Shown piece by piece: positions 1 to 8,039 of a DNA stretch of 64,000 nt. Under the pieces are notes generated by a model. The model saw only the letters and a program-made list of their open reading frames with translations, did no database searches and was not told the DNA's origin. A program made the translations under genes and the position numbers. Source of the stretch: Bradyrhizobium tropiciagri (lineage in GTDB: Bacteria; Pseudomonadota; Alphaproteobacteria; Rhizobiales; Xanthobacteraceae); assembly GCF_001189845.1 (NCBI RefSeq), contig NZ_LFLZ01000015.1, forward strand, positions 1 to 64,000, written 5' to 3'. How positions within the stretch are numbered: position 1 is the first letter of the stretch; every line of letters starts with the position of its first letter.

Positions 1-191
1 ACCGCTGGTAGAAGTCGCGCAATCAGAGTATCACAAATGCAACGTTGTGCATTACAGCAAATTTGACCGGCAATGTCGCCGATGGGTCAAAAGCCGCCCT
101 TGGCGGCCAGACCGGGCGACTTCCGCTTTGTGGCCAGAAGCGGACCGTCGGCCGCGATCTCAATCGTGTCTCTGGGGTCAGAAGCAGACGT

Positions 192-1130
192 TCATGCGGA
201 TAGCGACTTCGCAACAGCTCTCGCGTGCTCGATGAATAACTTTGCCAACGGGCCCGGTGTGCGGGTCTTCAATGTAAGAAGTGCGACCGCATAGTGGGTA
301 ATCGGGATTTCGACCGGCAGGATTTTCAGCCCTACCCGTCGGGAACTGAATTGGGCAACCGAGTTCGGTAGAATGCCGACGAATTTGCCAGTTGCGATAA
401 GGGTCGTGGTCAACTGAATTGACAACGTGGCAACCGCGGGCCGGGGCGCTTTCAGTCCGCTGGCGACAAAAATTCCCGAGATGATTCCACCGGGCGCGCT
501 GTCATACGGCGGAAGCACCCACGATTGCTCCATCAAATCAACAAGCGCGATGCGGCGGCGACGCGCCCATTGACTATTAGCTCCAGCAACGGCCACAAAC
601 GGCTCCTGAATTAGCGGCTCGAAGACCAAATCCTCTTCGAGAAAGGGATCCGGCAGCCGTCCAATCAGAAGTTCGACCTTGCGCTCGCGCAGTGGACCGA
701 ACTGCGCCAGCGCGACGTCTGCATGGACCACACGCAACTGCACCCGCGGATGCTGTTGCAGGAAGCGCTCCGATATCGCAGGCACCATGCCTGCATTCAT
801 GATCTCTGGACATCCGATTGCAAGTTCACCCGACGCGGGATCACTCAGGAATTCGATCTGCTTCAATCCCTGACGCATCTCATCGAACACGTTGATTCCG
901 CATTTGAGCAGCGCCTGGCCGTAATTGGTCAGCTCGACGCCCTGCGCGGTGCGGTCGAACAGCTTTACCTTGAGTGTCTGCTCGAGATCGGAAATCGTCT
1001 TGGACACGACGGGATGGGAAATCGCAAGGCGCTGGGCAGCCTTCGCCATGCTCCCCGCTTCGGCCACAGCCAGCACAATGTGGAGGTCGCGCAGCCTGAT
1101 CCGCCGGCCAATCCGCTCAGACCATTCCAT
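192..1130 (-). CDS. LysR-family transcriptional regulator
   Basis: A DNA-binding regulator of 312 residues, the usual LysR length. The winged helix-turn-helix lies at about residues 10-75 (LRDLHIVLAVAEAGSMAKAA, then a recognition helix around AISHPVVSKTISDLE). The rest fits a periplasmic-binding-like effector domain. The frame stays open to 1226, but the ATG at 1130 has an AAGGGG ribosome site 8 bases upstream and puts the helix-turn-helix at the usual place. It is divergent from a solute-binding protein and a monooxygenase, so it probably controls them; the inducer is unknown. Confidence 0.9.
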   Translation of the reverse strand: MEWSERIGRRIRLRDLHIVLAVAEAGSMAKAAQRLAISHPVVSKTISDLEQTLKVKLFDRTAQGVELTNYGQALLKCGINVFDEMRQGLKQIEFLSDPASGELAIGCPEIMNAGMVPAISERFLQQHPRVQLRVVHADVALAQFGPLRERKVELLIGRLPDPFLEEDLVFEPLIQEPFVAVAGANSQWARRRRIALVDLMEQSWVLPPYDSAPGGIISGIFVASGLKAPRPAVATLSIQLTTTLIATGKFVGILPNSVAQFSSRRVGLKILPVEIPITHYAVALLTLKTRTPGPLAKLFIEHARAVAKSLSA

Positions 1131-1153
1131 TTTCGAACCCCTTAGTCTGCAGG

Positions 1154-1194
1154 CTACAGGGATATCCAAAAATCGAACTTTCAAACTACAGGGA
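1154..1194. promoter_or_regulatory. Direct repeats in LysR/transporter intergenic region
   Basis: CTACAGGGA occurs at 1154-1162 and again at 1186-1194, a 32-base step or about three helical turns, between the divergent LysR gene and the transporter gene. The placement suits a regulator site. LysR proteins more often bind T-N11-A palindromes, so the assignment to this LysR is only a guess. Confidence 0.3.
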
Positions 1195-1271
1195 CCCGAG
1201 GCAGCATTCAATCCGCGATCGGCCATGGCTTCCGGTCCCCGGCAGCCGCGCCGGCCCTGATGGAGGGAGAG

Positions 1272-2436
1272 ATGTCCAAGCGAAGTATCTTCGGCGCTGC
1301 GATTCTCGTTCTTTCAACCGTCGCAACGGGAAACGCCAGCGCGCAGGACGCGGTCAAGATCGGCATGGTCATGCCCATGACCGGTCCACTTGCTGCAGCA
1401 GGTCAGCAGGTGCTGGCGGCGCCGCCTTTATATGAAACAGCACGGCGACACGGTTGCCGGCAGAAAGGTTGAGCTGATCGTAAGGGACGGCGCGTCCTCG
1501 GGCGAAACCGGCAAGCGCCTGATCCAGGAGCTCATCGTTAATGACAAGGTGGATATCATCGGCGGAGGCTTGACCGCAGACCTTTTCGCGAGCGCCGGCC
1601 TCATTACGGAAGCACAGAAGCCGACCGTCATCATGATTTCGAGCACGACGGCAGTGGTCGCGAAATCACCATTTTACGTCCGCACCAGTTGCACGCTCGC
1701 GCAATCTTCCGCGATCCTGGCCGACTGGACGATAAAAAAAGGCCTCGCCAAGGCGGTGACACTGGTAACGGAGTTCGCACCCGGGCTGGAAGCCGAGGAA
1801 ACCTTCACCAACAACTACAAGGCCGCGGGCGGACAGATCGCGGAAGCGATCCGCGTCCCGCTGCGCAATCCCGACTTCGCCCCCTTCCTTCAACGCGTCA
1901 AGGACGCCGCCCCGCAGGCGTTGTTCGTGTTCGTACCTTCGACTCAAGCCGCGACGTTCGCCAAGCAGTTCGTCGAGCGTGGTCTCGACAAGGCAGGTAT
2001 CACGCTGATTGGGCCCGGTGACCTGACCGACGACGAAGCCTTGCCGAACATGGGCGATGCCATGCTCGGCGTCGTCACCGCGCACTTTTATTCGGCAGCG
2101 CATGCATCCGCCGTCAACGCGGCATTCACCGACGCCTATCGCAAGGAAGCGAAAGACGGCCCGAACTTCATGGCGGTCTCCGGCTATGACGGGATGCACG
2201 CGATCTATGAAGCGCTAAAGAGGACTTCCGGCTCCGCGGATGGCAAGGTGCTGATCGCCGCCATGAGGGGCATGACCTGGGAGAGCCCGCGCGGCCCGAT
2301 GTCTATCGACCGCAACACTGGCGAGGTCGTGCACAACATCTATATCCGGAAGGTAGAGAAGACCGGAAGCGAACTGCGCAATGTCGAGTTCGAGACCTTC
2401 AACAACGTCAGAGACCCTCGCGTCGCGGCACAATGA
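1272..2436 (+). pseudogene. Branched-chain-type ABC substrate-binding protein (frameshifted)
   Basis: Periplasmic ligand-binding protein of the Leu/Ile/Val (LivJ-like, Peripla_BP_6) family. A signal peptide ends near ASA|QDAVK and the mature start has the typical KIGMVMPMTGPLAAAGQQ. The ATG at 1272 follows a GGAGGGAG ribosome site. The frame breaks near 1410-1420: the sequence reads as if one G and one C were lost from GGG and CCC runs in a Leu-Ala-Gly-Ala-Arg stretch, and the protein continues in another frame from LYMKQHG to the stop at 2436. With two bases restored the length is 388 residues, normal for the family. No permease or ATPase genes lie nearby. It ends in an ATGA overlap with the monooxygenase gene, so its ligand may be that enzyme's substrate. 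Confidence 0.85.
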
Positions 2437-3740
2437 AGCATCTCGAAGTTATCGTCGCGGGAGGCGGCATCGGCGGGCTGAGTCTCGCGCTCAGCCTGCA
2501 TCAGGCCGGAATAGCAGTCCGTGTCTACGAGGCCGTGCGCGAGCCCGCGCCGCTCGGCGTTGGCATCAATCTGCAACCGACCGCGGTACGTGAACTGACT
2601 GAACTCGAACTGGGCGACGTCCTTGCGGTGACCGGCATCGCTACGCAGCGGCTCAATCTCTGCAACAAGTTCGGCCAGCTGATCCATGCCGAGCGCCGGG
2701 GGCTGGAGGCTGGATATCGCTGGCCGCAATACTCGATCCATCGAGGGAAGCTTCAGCGCCTCCTGCTCCAGGCCGTCCGCGAGCGTATCGGAGACCAAAA
2801 TGTCCGAACCGGACTGAGGCTGGTCAGATTTGAGCAGGACGAGAACCGCGTCAAGGCTCGCTTCGCTGATCGTCAATCCGGGTCGGACCAGGTCGAGGAA
2901 GCGGACATTCTCGTCGGCGCCGATGGTATCCATTCAGGCGTTCGGCAGCAGCTTTTTCCTGGAGAAGGCGCGCCTCGCTTCGCCGGTCAGGTGTTGTGGC
3001 GAGCGGCCGTGGAGGCCGAATCGTTCCTCGATGGCAAGACGATGGTCATTGCCGGTCATTTTCACCAGCGAGTCATCGTCTATCCCATTGCTCGGAGGCG
3101 GAGCGGCAAAGTCCTCATCAACTGGATTTGCCAAAAGACGGTGACGAACCAGGCACCACCGCGCGAGGACTGGAACCGGCGTGTTGCGAAGGAAGAGGTC
3201 TTGTCAGCGTTCGGCGGCTGGAAATTTCCGTGGCTCGATCTGCCCGCACTGATCGATCAGTCACCCGACATCTATGAGTTTCCACTGGTCGATCGCGACC
3301 CGATCGCCGCCTGGTCGTTCGGCCGCGTCACTCTACTTGGCGATGCTGCTCATCCGATGCAGCCAATCGGCGGCCAGGCCGGCTCCCAGGCCATCCTCGA
3401 TTCCCGTGTGCTTACCCGTGCCCTGGTTGAAACTGATGATATTGTCGCGGCGCTAGGCCGTTACGACGCGGAGCGCCGGCCGATGATGAACGACATCATC
3501 GTGCGAAATCGCAATTTTGGACCTGAAGCGGCCATGCAGATTGCAGAAGAACGCGCGCCAAACGGCTTCGCTTGCATCGACGATATCATCTCACGTCAAG
3601 AACTCGATGCTATCGTCGGTTCCTTTGCAAAGGCCGCGGGTCTCGACGTCGAAACGGTCAACCGTCGGCCATCATACGTCTCTCGGCAAGAACAGCTGTC
3701 CGAGCCAACTTCTTTTGGTGCCAGGCAGGGCCCTTTGTAG
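2433..3740 (+). CDS. FAD-dependent aromatic-ring monooxygenase (salicylate hydroxylase/PhzS-like)
   Basis: Group A flavoprotein hydroxylase, 435 residues. It has the N-terminal dinucleotide fold VAGGGIGGLSLALSLHQAG, the central motif ILVGADGIHSGVR near residue 165, and the FAD-ribityl motif VTLLGDAAHPMQPIGGQAG near residue 300. Such enzymes use NAD(P)H and O2 to hydroxylate aromatic or N-heteroaromatic acids. The substrate here is not known. The start overlaps the stop of the upstream solute-binding protein (ATGA), which implies translational coupling and a shared uptake/oxidation role. Confidence 0.88.
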   Translation: MKHLEVIVAGGGIGGLSLALSLHQAGIAVRVYEAVREPAPLGVGINLQPTAVRELTELELGDVLAVTGIATQRLNLCNKFGQLIHAERRGLEAGYRWPQYSIHRGKLQRLLLQAVRERIGDQNVRTGLRLVRFEQDENRVKARFADRQSGSDQVEEADILVGADGIHSGVRQQLFPGEGAPRFAGQVLWRAAVEAESFLDGKTMVIAGHFHQRVIVYPIARRRSGKVLINWICQKTVTNQAPPREDWNRRVAKEEVLSAFGGWKFPWLDLPALIDQSPDIYEFPLVDRDPIAAWSFGRVTLLGDAAHPMQPIGGQAGSQAILDSRVLTRALVETDDIVAALGRYDAERRPMMNDIIVRNRNFGPEAAMQIAEERAPNGFACIDDIISRQELDAIVGSFAKAAGLDVETVNRRPSYVSRQEQLSEPTSFGARQGPL

Positions 3741-3931
3741 GCAAGACGAGGTCGCTGTGGGTTAAAAGCCCCGATGGCGACCGAACCGGGTGACTTCCGA
3801 TCACCCTCGAAGAGCCGACCTTCCCGACCGTCCTGCAGACCGTCGGTTAGGGCCAAAAGCTGATCGATGGCGTGGGCAATCAAAACGCCAACGCTCACAA
3901 TAATCAGAAAGGCAATAATGACGTTAAACAT
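3596..3931 (-). CDS. Possible small one-helix membrane protein with over-long tail
   Basis: The first 30 residues (MFNVIIAFLIIVSVGVLIAH...) form a convincing membrane helix like short Bradyrhizobium membrane peptides. The remaining 80 residues look non-coding and run antisense into the monooxygenase gene. Probably a short ORF that lost its stop. No clear ribosome site is seen. Confidence 0.25.
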   Translation of the reverse strand: MFNVIIAFLIIVSVGVLIAHAIDQLLALTDGLQDGREGRLFEGDRKSPGSVAIGAFNPQRPRLAYKGPCLAPKEVGSDSCSCRETYDGRRLTVSTSRPAAFAKEPTIASSS

Positions 3932-4028
3932 GGCTGCACAAAAACGTTTGGCCCGCGATCAGTCAAAAGATTTCCGTTATTAAGGTTGCTTCTTGTCCAT
4001 GACTGATGCGCTCAAGACACGCGGTCTA

Positions 4029-4136
4029 ATGGATACAAGGATTGATTTCCTCGCCCAGCCGACAGCCAGCCATGACAAAGGGCAACAAAAGCTGCGGCTG
4101 GCTGATGTCCTTGAACTGTTCGAGCTGATGCGATGA
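4029..4136 (+). CDS. Small hypothetical protein, 35 residues
   Basis: ATG at 4029 to TGA at 4136, product MDTRIDFLAQ...ELFELMR. Its last codons overlap the ATG of the following cysteine-rich ORF (ATGA), the usual sign of a translationally coupled pair. No family is recognised. Confidence 0.4.
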   Translation: MDTRIDFLAQPTASHDKGQQKLRLADVLELFELMR

Positions 4137-4328
4137 GCGAACCGGCATGCATCCTCTGCGACGATTGCAGCTGTCTGTGAGGCGCACCAGGATCAGCCGT
4201 GGACCGGTCCGCACGCCTGTACATGTGGTGGTGCCGGCGCACCCTGCCCGAAGTGCAACAAGCTCGAAGGCGAGCTACCTCGGTTGCCGCGCGGGTTTCG
4301 GGACATGTTTGATAAGGGTGACCGCTGA
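4133..4328 (+). pseudogene. Small cysteine-rich zinc-binding-like protein (frameshifted)
   Basis: It begins MSEPACILCDDCSCL and then stops. The protein clearly resumes in another frame as EAHQDQPWTGPHACTCGGAG, followed by a CPKCNK motif, and ends at 4328. Together these give CxxCxxCxC and CxC...CxxC clusters suited to binding zinc. The break is at about 4175-4182. It is coupled by ATGA overlap to the 35-residue ORF upstream. Function unknown. Confidence 0.5.
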
Positions 4329-4354
4329 AACCGGAGGCGGTGTCCTTGTGTGGA

Positions 4355-4531
4355 GCGTTTGAGCCGATCCAAGATGGCCGGATCTACATCGAGAAGATTA
4401 ACGCTCCGATGCTCTACTAGGACAAGGCGGCACCGGCCGAATTTCGCTGCGGCGCCCTGGCGGCCCATTCGGAACCGTTCCATGTCGGCGGCGTTTGCCA
4501 GCAGGCTCGAATGCTGAGATCGCCGACATAA
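4355..4531 (+). pseudogene. Decayed copy of the 37604-37885 gene
   Basis: Bases 4361-4450 encode FEPIQDGRIYIEKINAPML, an internal stop, then DKAAPAEF. This matches the intact protein at 37604-37885 (FEPIQDGRIYIEKINRPML, then DEDKATPAEY). The start is missing, an in-frame TAG replaces a GAT/GAG codon, and the C-terminal part is scrambled, so this is a dead paralogue. Confidence 0.7.
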
Positions 4532-4875
4532 AATGGATTCTAGTTGTATTGGTTGGTGGCGTAGCACCAGTTCAAACCGATCTTGTATTTGAGAAGCTAT
4601 CGGATTGCCTGACCGCCGAGGAGCAATTGCAGCACACCTATGCCGATGCCTACGCCGCTTTAAGTCAACGCTTCATTATTGATGAAGGCCGGTTCGACCG
4701 GCGCCGCAGTCGCAACTACCGCCGGGCTCGAGAAGGTGCGACCGGAAAACTTGCGAATGCCGGGACCTGCATTCCGCATGCGGGGACAGATAAGCCAATC
4801 ACCTCGCTAGACAATCAAGCAGCACCGGGGTCTCAGGCGCCTACGCCTGCTCCTTCGCCAAGCTCAAAACCATAG
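4495..4875 (+). CDS. Hypothetical protein, start codon uncertain
   Basis: A 126-codon frame. The likely natural N-terminus is the stretch reading KWILVVLVGG, where an ATA codon (4528-4530) stands where ATG would be expected. Translation would have to start at the TTG at 4495 or elsewhere. The body (DLVFEKLSDCLTAEEQLQ, later NYRRAREG) and a Pro/Ser-rich tail look like a real short exported protein of Bradyrhizobium type. Function unknown. Confidence 0.45.
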   Translation: MPAGSNAEIADIKWILVVLVGGVAPVQTDLVFEKLSDCLTAEEQLQHTYADAYAALSQRFIIDEGRFDRRRSRNYRRAREGATGKLANAGTCIPHAGTDKPITSLDNQAAPGSQAPTPAPSPSSKP

Positions 4876-5018
4876 CGTCAACGATGCGGTCCCGCGTTTG
4901 CTTCCGACTGAACGATGCAAAAAAACAAAATCCCGACGCCGGTGAGGGCCATAGCACAGTGTTCGCGAAGGCGGCCACACCATTTCGATTTAGATGAAGT
5001 AGTTGCAGAGGAAAGCTT

Positions 5019-5261
5019 ATGGTGCGCTTATTGCTCGGCATCAGCTTGATCCTAGTCGGTTTGACGGCCACTGAGAACGCTCGGGCCCATGGTGCTTGCG
5101 GCGTTGGCTGTCATACGACGGTCTTTGGCGCATGCGTGCGTGATGGGTGGCAAGAAGCTCGGCCGGTTCGGAATGAATGTCCTGCTACCTCACGGCCAAC
5201 CCCGCCCTGCGGTCACTACTATCGATGGGCGCGCCCCTTAACCGCTTGCATTCAGCGTTGA
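5019..5261 (+). CDS. Small secreted cysteine-rich protein (GCG-motif type)
   Basis: Eighty residues with a cleavable signal peptide (MVRLLLGISLILVGLTATEN) and a mature start HGACGVGCHTTVFGACVRDG, resembling the short GCG-type cysteine-rich exported proteins of rhizobia. GAGGAAAG lies just before the ATG. The C-terminal third looks out of frame relative to the conserved part, so a late frameshift is possible. Function unknown. Confidence 0.6.
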   Translation: MVRLLLGISLILVGLTATENARAHGACGVGCHTTVFGACVRDGWQEARPVRNECPATSRPTPPCGHYYRWARPLTACIQR

Positions 5262-5576
5262 GGGCGGCTCCGTCACATTCGCAGCCCGACGGCAAATGGC
5301 CCCAGCGCCGAGGAAACGCTGAAGCCGTGTCCCGTTGCTCGTATCCGAGAAACCGGACTGACGGAGCACGAGATCGCCCAGAAGCTCGGACGCGTGCGAC
5401 CGGGACCGGCGAAGTCCTTCGACGGCATAGAGCGCGGTAAGCGGCGGTCAGCCTGCTCATCGTAATCCAACTGCCCCCCCCGCGGCGAGCGCGTCTATTC
5501 ACTCAAGCTGATTTGCAGGACAACATCGTATGCGCGACTGCAGAGCAAGATCGCTCAATCGTTCTCCAACAGAGGA
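5262..5576. other. Intergenic, nothing recognised
   Basis: No ORF with a ribosome site, no repeat and no clear hairpin with a T-tract was found in this stretch. Confidence 0.4.
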
Positions 5577-5798
5577 CTAAGAAAGGAGATGCCGGCGCAC
5601 TTCTCCTGGTCTCATATCCAGAGCAACTGCGTGTTCCAACGCAAGTCGCCTCTGGATCAAAGCGACTGTCCATCCCTCAGGAATAACGTCCAGCGCTCGC
5701 TCTAAGGCCTCTTCGCGTGAGGTCGCGGCAAGCCAGATCTGGATCTCGCCGTCATCGGTTGTCACGCGAACTAGATGAACCTCGGTCGCCTGGTGCAT
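5577..5798 (-). CDS. Small hypothetical protein, 73 residues
   Basis: Soluble, mixed alpha/beta-looking protein (VRVTTDDGEIQIWLAATS, then an acidic EEALERALDVIPEGW helix). The frame opens at a TTG at 5813, but the ATG at 5798 is the better start. It overlaps the 3' end of the next minus-strand gene upstream by 47 bases, probably because that gene's natural stop was lost. Confidence 0.5.
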   Translation of the reverse strand: MHQATEVHLVRVTTDDGEIQIWLAATSREEALERALDVIPEGWTVALIQRRLALEHAVALDMRPGEVRRHLLS

Positions 5799-6066
5799 GA
5801 GAATTAATAGCAATGCCAGTTAGTTTGTTTCTACTCTTGCGGACGGTTATTTTCTCAATTGCCTTCGGCGGCTGTAACCCTGGTGACGTCAGCCAATCGT
5901 TGATGTGGGCTGCCGTTTCGGCCTGACGGGCTCGGCGAAGATATAGCTCACGCTGCGTGCCCGGCGGGAGCTGCGCGGCAGCTTCCATGAAGCGAGCGGC
6001 CTCCTCGGCCAGTCTCTCTTCGAATGTCTTCGTATGTTTGGTTCGGTTGCGACGCTTGATAAACAT
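5752..6066 (-). CDS. Conserved small charged protein (Bradyrhizobium type)
   Basis: A strongly helical, charged protein (KTFEERLAEEAARFMEAAAQ, then LPPGTQRELYLRRARQAETA) ending its conserved part at LTSPGLQPPK. This matches a pattern widespread as a hypothetical protein in Bradyrhizobiaceae. Family members usually end soon after that motif. Here about 35 further residues follow, so the original stop seems lost. Function unknown. Confidence 0.65.
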   Translation of the reverse strand: MFIKRRNRTKHTKTFEERLAEEAARFMEAAAQLPPGTQRELYLRRARQAETAAHINDWLTSPGLQPPKAIEKITVRKSRNKLTGIAINSHAPGDRGSSSSRDNR

Positions 6067-6212
6067 AACGCGGTCCTTCCGCTGGATGACGGCGGGAACG
6101 CGGTGACAGCGATCTCATCACCGATGGATACCGGGGGCTGCGCGGTGATGGCAAAGTGTACGAAGGCTCGCGCCAAATTTCCACTAGATATTCTAGTAAA
6201 CGATTGTTTTTA

Positions 6213-6659
6213 TTACAAAATACTCAAACATCTCAAAACACTAATTTCCCGTCTAGTGATAGTCACGCTGCCTGATCTCGCTCTTAGCAATAGATCGTCA
6301 TGCCAAAGCATCGTCGCGCCCGGACGCTCCATCGTCGCGCCTGGCGCCTCGTACCATCCGCCAGCACGCTTGATCGGCATCATATCGCACTGGACAGCCC
6401 GGGAGACGTTGGTCGCTATTGCACGGTTAGGCACCCAGAGTGCTGCATGAACGGCCAACGGTGCCGGTGATGAGGTCTGCAACCGGCTGATCGTGGCGAC
6501 CAAGTCGATCGCATAGCCGACCCGGCTCATTTCCGTCCTGTGATCGGATGTCACCAAGTACACTGCGGCGAACTCGCCCCTGCGTAGTAGGTCGCGGATC
6601 GGTTGGCATAGTCGGAAAGGTCGATCATCGGCGCGCCTCAACGCGAGCAGCCTTATCAT
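6213..6659 (-). CDS. GIY-YIG/Mug113-like small protein
   Basis: Residues 30-105 read AVYLVTSDHRTEMSRVGYAI, then RLQTSSPAPLAVHAALWVP and IKRAGGWYEAPG. This follows the order of the T5orf172/Mug113 branch of GIY-YIG domains (strand, R/KxG, RLxxLQxxSP, GxWY/F). The N-terminal GIY-YIG signature is degenerate (no clear GIY), so nuclease activity is doubtful. The last 40 residues look like read-through. No partner gene is adjacent. Confidence 0.5.
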   Translation of the reverse strand: MIRLLALRRADDRPFRLCQPIRDLLRRGEFAAVYLVTSDHRTEMSRVGYAIDLVATISRLQTSSPAPLAVHAALWVPNRAIATNVSRAVQCDMMPIKRAGGWYEAPGATMERPGATMLWHDDLLLRARSGSVTITRREISVLRCLSIL

Positions 6660-6989
6660 GCCCGTCGTGCCAGCTCTTGCCGTCCTTCATCCGGCCCACG
6701 CCACCGATCCACACCTTGCCATGCGGGTTAACGATCGGGCTAAAGCCCGGGCAAGGAACGCTCAACCACGAAGTTCGGCGTATGCGCCGGCTGGGCGCGC
6801 TCGTCGATGACAGGCGAATCCACTTCGGTGCCGCCGAAGCGCACCAAGATCAGCGCCACCGATCGGTCGATCCGGGATCGTCCGTTCGCTGCAGCGCTCG
6901 CGCTCCGCCCCTTTCGCGCTGGCACCCCGCTTAGGAACAGCAACGGGCATTCCGAGTTGATTCCGGGATGAGAGGCCAGGAGCACTTCC
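6660..6989. other. Intergenic, no supported gene
   Basis: Open frames exist on both strands, but none has a ribosome site, a family resemblance or a clear start. The minus-strand frame ending at 6740 is low-complexity and Arg/Ser-rich, as expected for a shadow. Confidence 0.35.
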
Positions 6990-7220
6990 GTGCCCATGAC
7001 GATGGCATGCGCCAAAGACCTTGAACTCATCGCTCTGCGGGAGCTCCGCAGTCTCCCCGGCGGAGAGTATGTCTGCCACGTCGAAATTAGTCCCTCCGGT
7101 ACTGATTGGACCTTGGTGGCGGTTGTCCGTGATGGGGCTGACCCTGAGCAGGTCCTCGTAGCAGCAAAGACCACCGAACTGAGGCTAAAGCAGCGGTACT
7201 CGGTGCGATTCGATTGGTGA
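6990..7220 (+). CDS. Small hypothetical protein, 76 residues
   Basis: Conserved-looking body: an ELIALRELRSLPGGEYVCHV segment, a tryptophan-containing strand (GTDWTLVAVVRDG) and a C-terminal helix ending in RYSVRFDW. This pattern resembles short DNA-island hypotheticals of Bradyrhizobium. Start uncertain (7005 is also possible). Confidence 0.55.
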   Translation: MPMTMACAKDLELIALRELRSLPGGEYVCHVEISPSGTDWTLVAVVRDGADPEQVLVAAKTTELRLKQRYSVRFDW

Positions 7221-7373
7221 GCTAATTTAGTCTCCGACGCCGTTATGGGCCGACAGGCTCGCGCGCGGTCGCTACGGTCTCGTCGAACGATGCAAGCACA
7301 GGCCGTCAAGTTCCTATAAACGCGGTTGGGCGCACGCTCGAATGGGAAATGATCCCATCCGAGAGGCACTGCC

Positions 7374-7688
7374 ATGGTCGAGAATTATACCCTTCCATCG
7401 TTCGATGATATGCCGAACGACTGGTCCGACGCTCCAGCCCAGTACGCGAGATCGCCTTCGGACAATCAGCGACGGTTCGATCCGGACGCCTACCTGAGAT
7501 CGGTGCACAACGATGATCCGCAGCGCCCTCTCATGTTCGACGATCTCCCATCGCCGGGACCAGATAACACACCAATGGCCGGGTCAGGAATGGCCCGGAA
7601 CAGAACAACACGACCAATCGCAAGCCGAGAACGAACTGAAGAGGTTCGGTCGAGAGGCGGCGCATGGTGTGCGGTCACTTCCACCTGA
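7374..7688 (+). CDS. Hypothetical protein, possible late frameshift
   Basis: The ATG at 7374 follows GAGAGG. The first 70 residues (MVENYTLPSFDDMPNDWSDA...) are acidic and protein-like. From about 7560 the neighbouring frame (EWPGTEQHDQSQAENELKRF) looks more protein-like than the annotated one, so a frameshift is suspected. No family recognised. Confidence 0.45.
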   Translation: MVENYTLPSFDDMPNDWSDAPAQYARSPSDNQRRFDPDAYLRSVHNDDPQRPLMFDDLPSPGPDNTPMAGSGMARNRTTRPIASRERTEEVRSRGGAWCAVTST

Positions 7689-8039
7689 CGGACACGATGG
7701 CGAAGCAGCGCGCCGGGGAGAGTGTCAGTCAACTCCCATTGAAAATTAAAGCACTTTCGGCCTTCCAAGGCCAAAATCTACCATTCGGGTTAAGGGAAAT
7801 GGCGTTTCCTACTGCCGCTTGGGTGAAGCAACGTGAGCCGCGTCAAGGTTCTATCGTCGGGCGCCTCCGGGGGCCAACCGCCCGTGGACCTCGCGCCAGG
7901 TTGGCGGCGCCACCCCGTCGGCCAGCGGCGTAGCTTCATAAATGCCCTTCGCGATGGCACGCGCGAGCTGAAAGCCGATGGGAGTCAGCGATTATTCACA
8001 CTGCACCCTTCCGACCACTCCGAGCTAAACTCCATCTAT
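7689..8039. other. Intergenic downstream of the kinase gene
   Basis: A plus-strand frame at 7833-8252 runs antisense into the kinase gene and has no independent support. Nothing else recognised. Confidence 0.35.
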
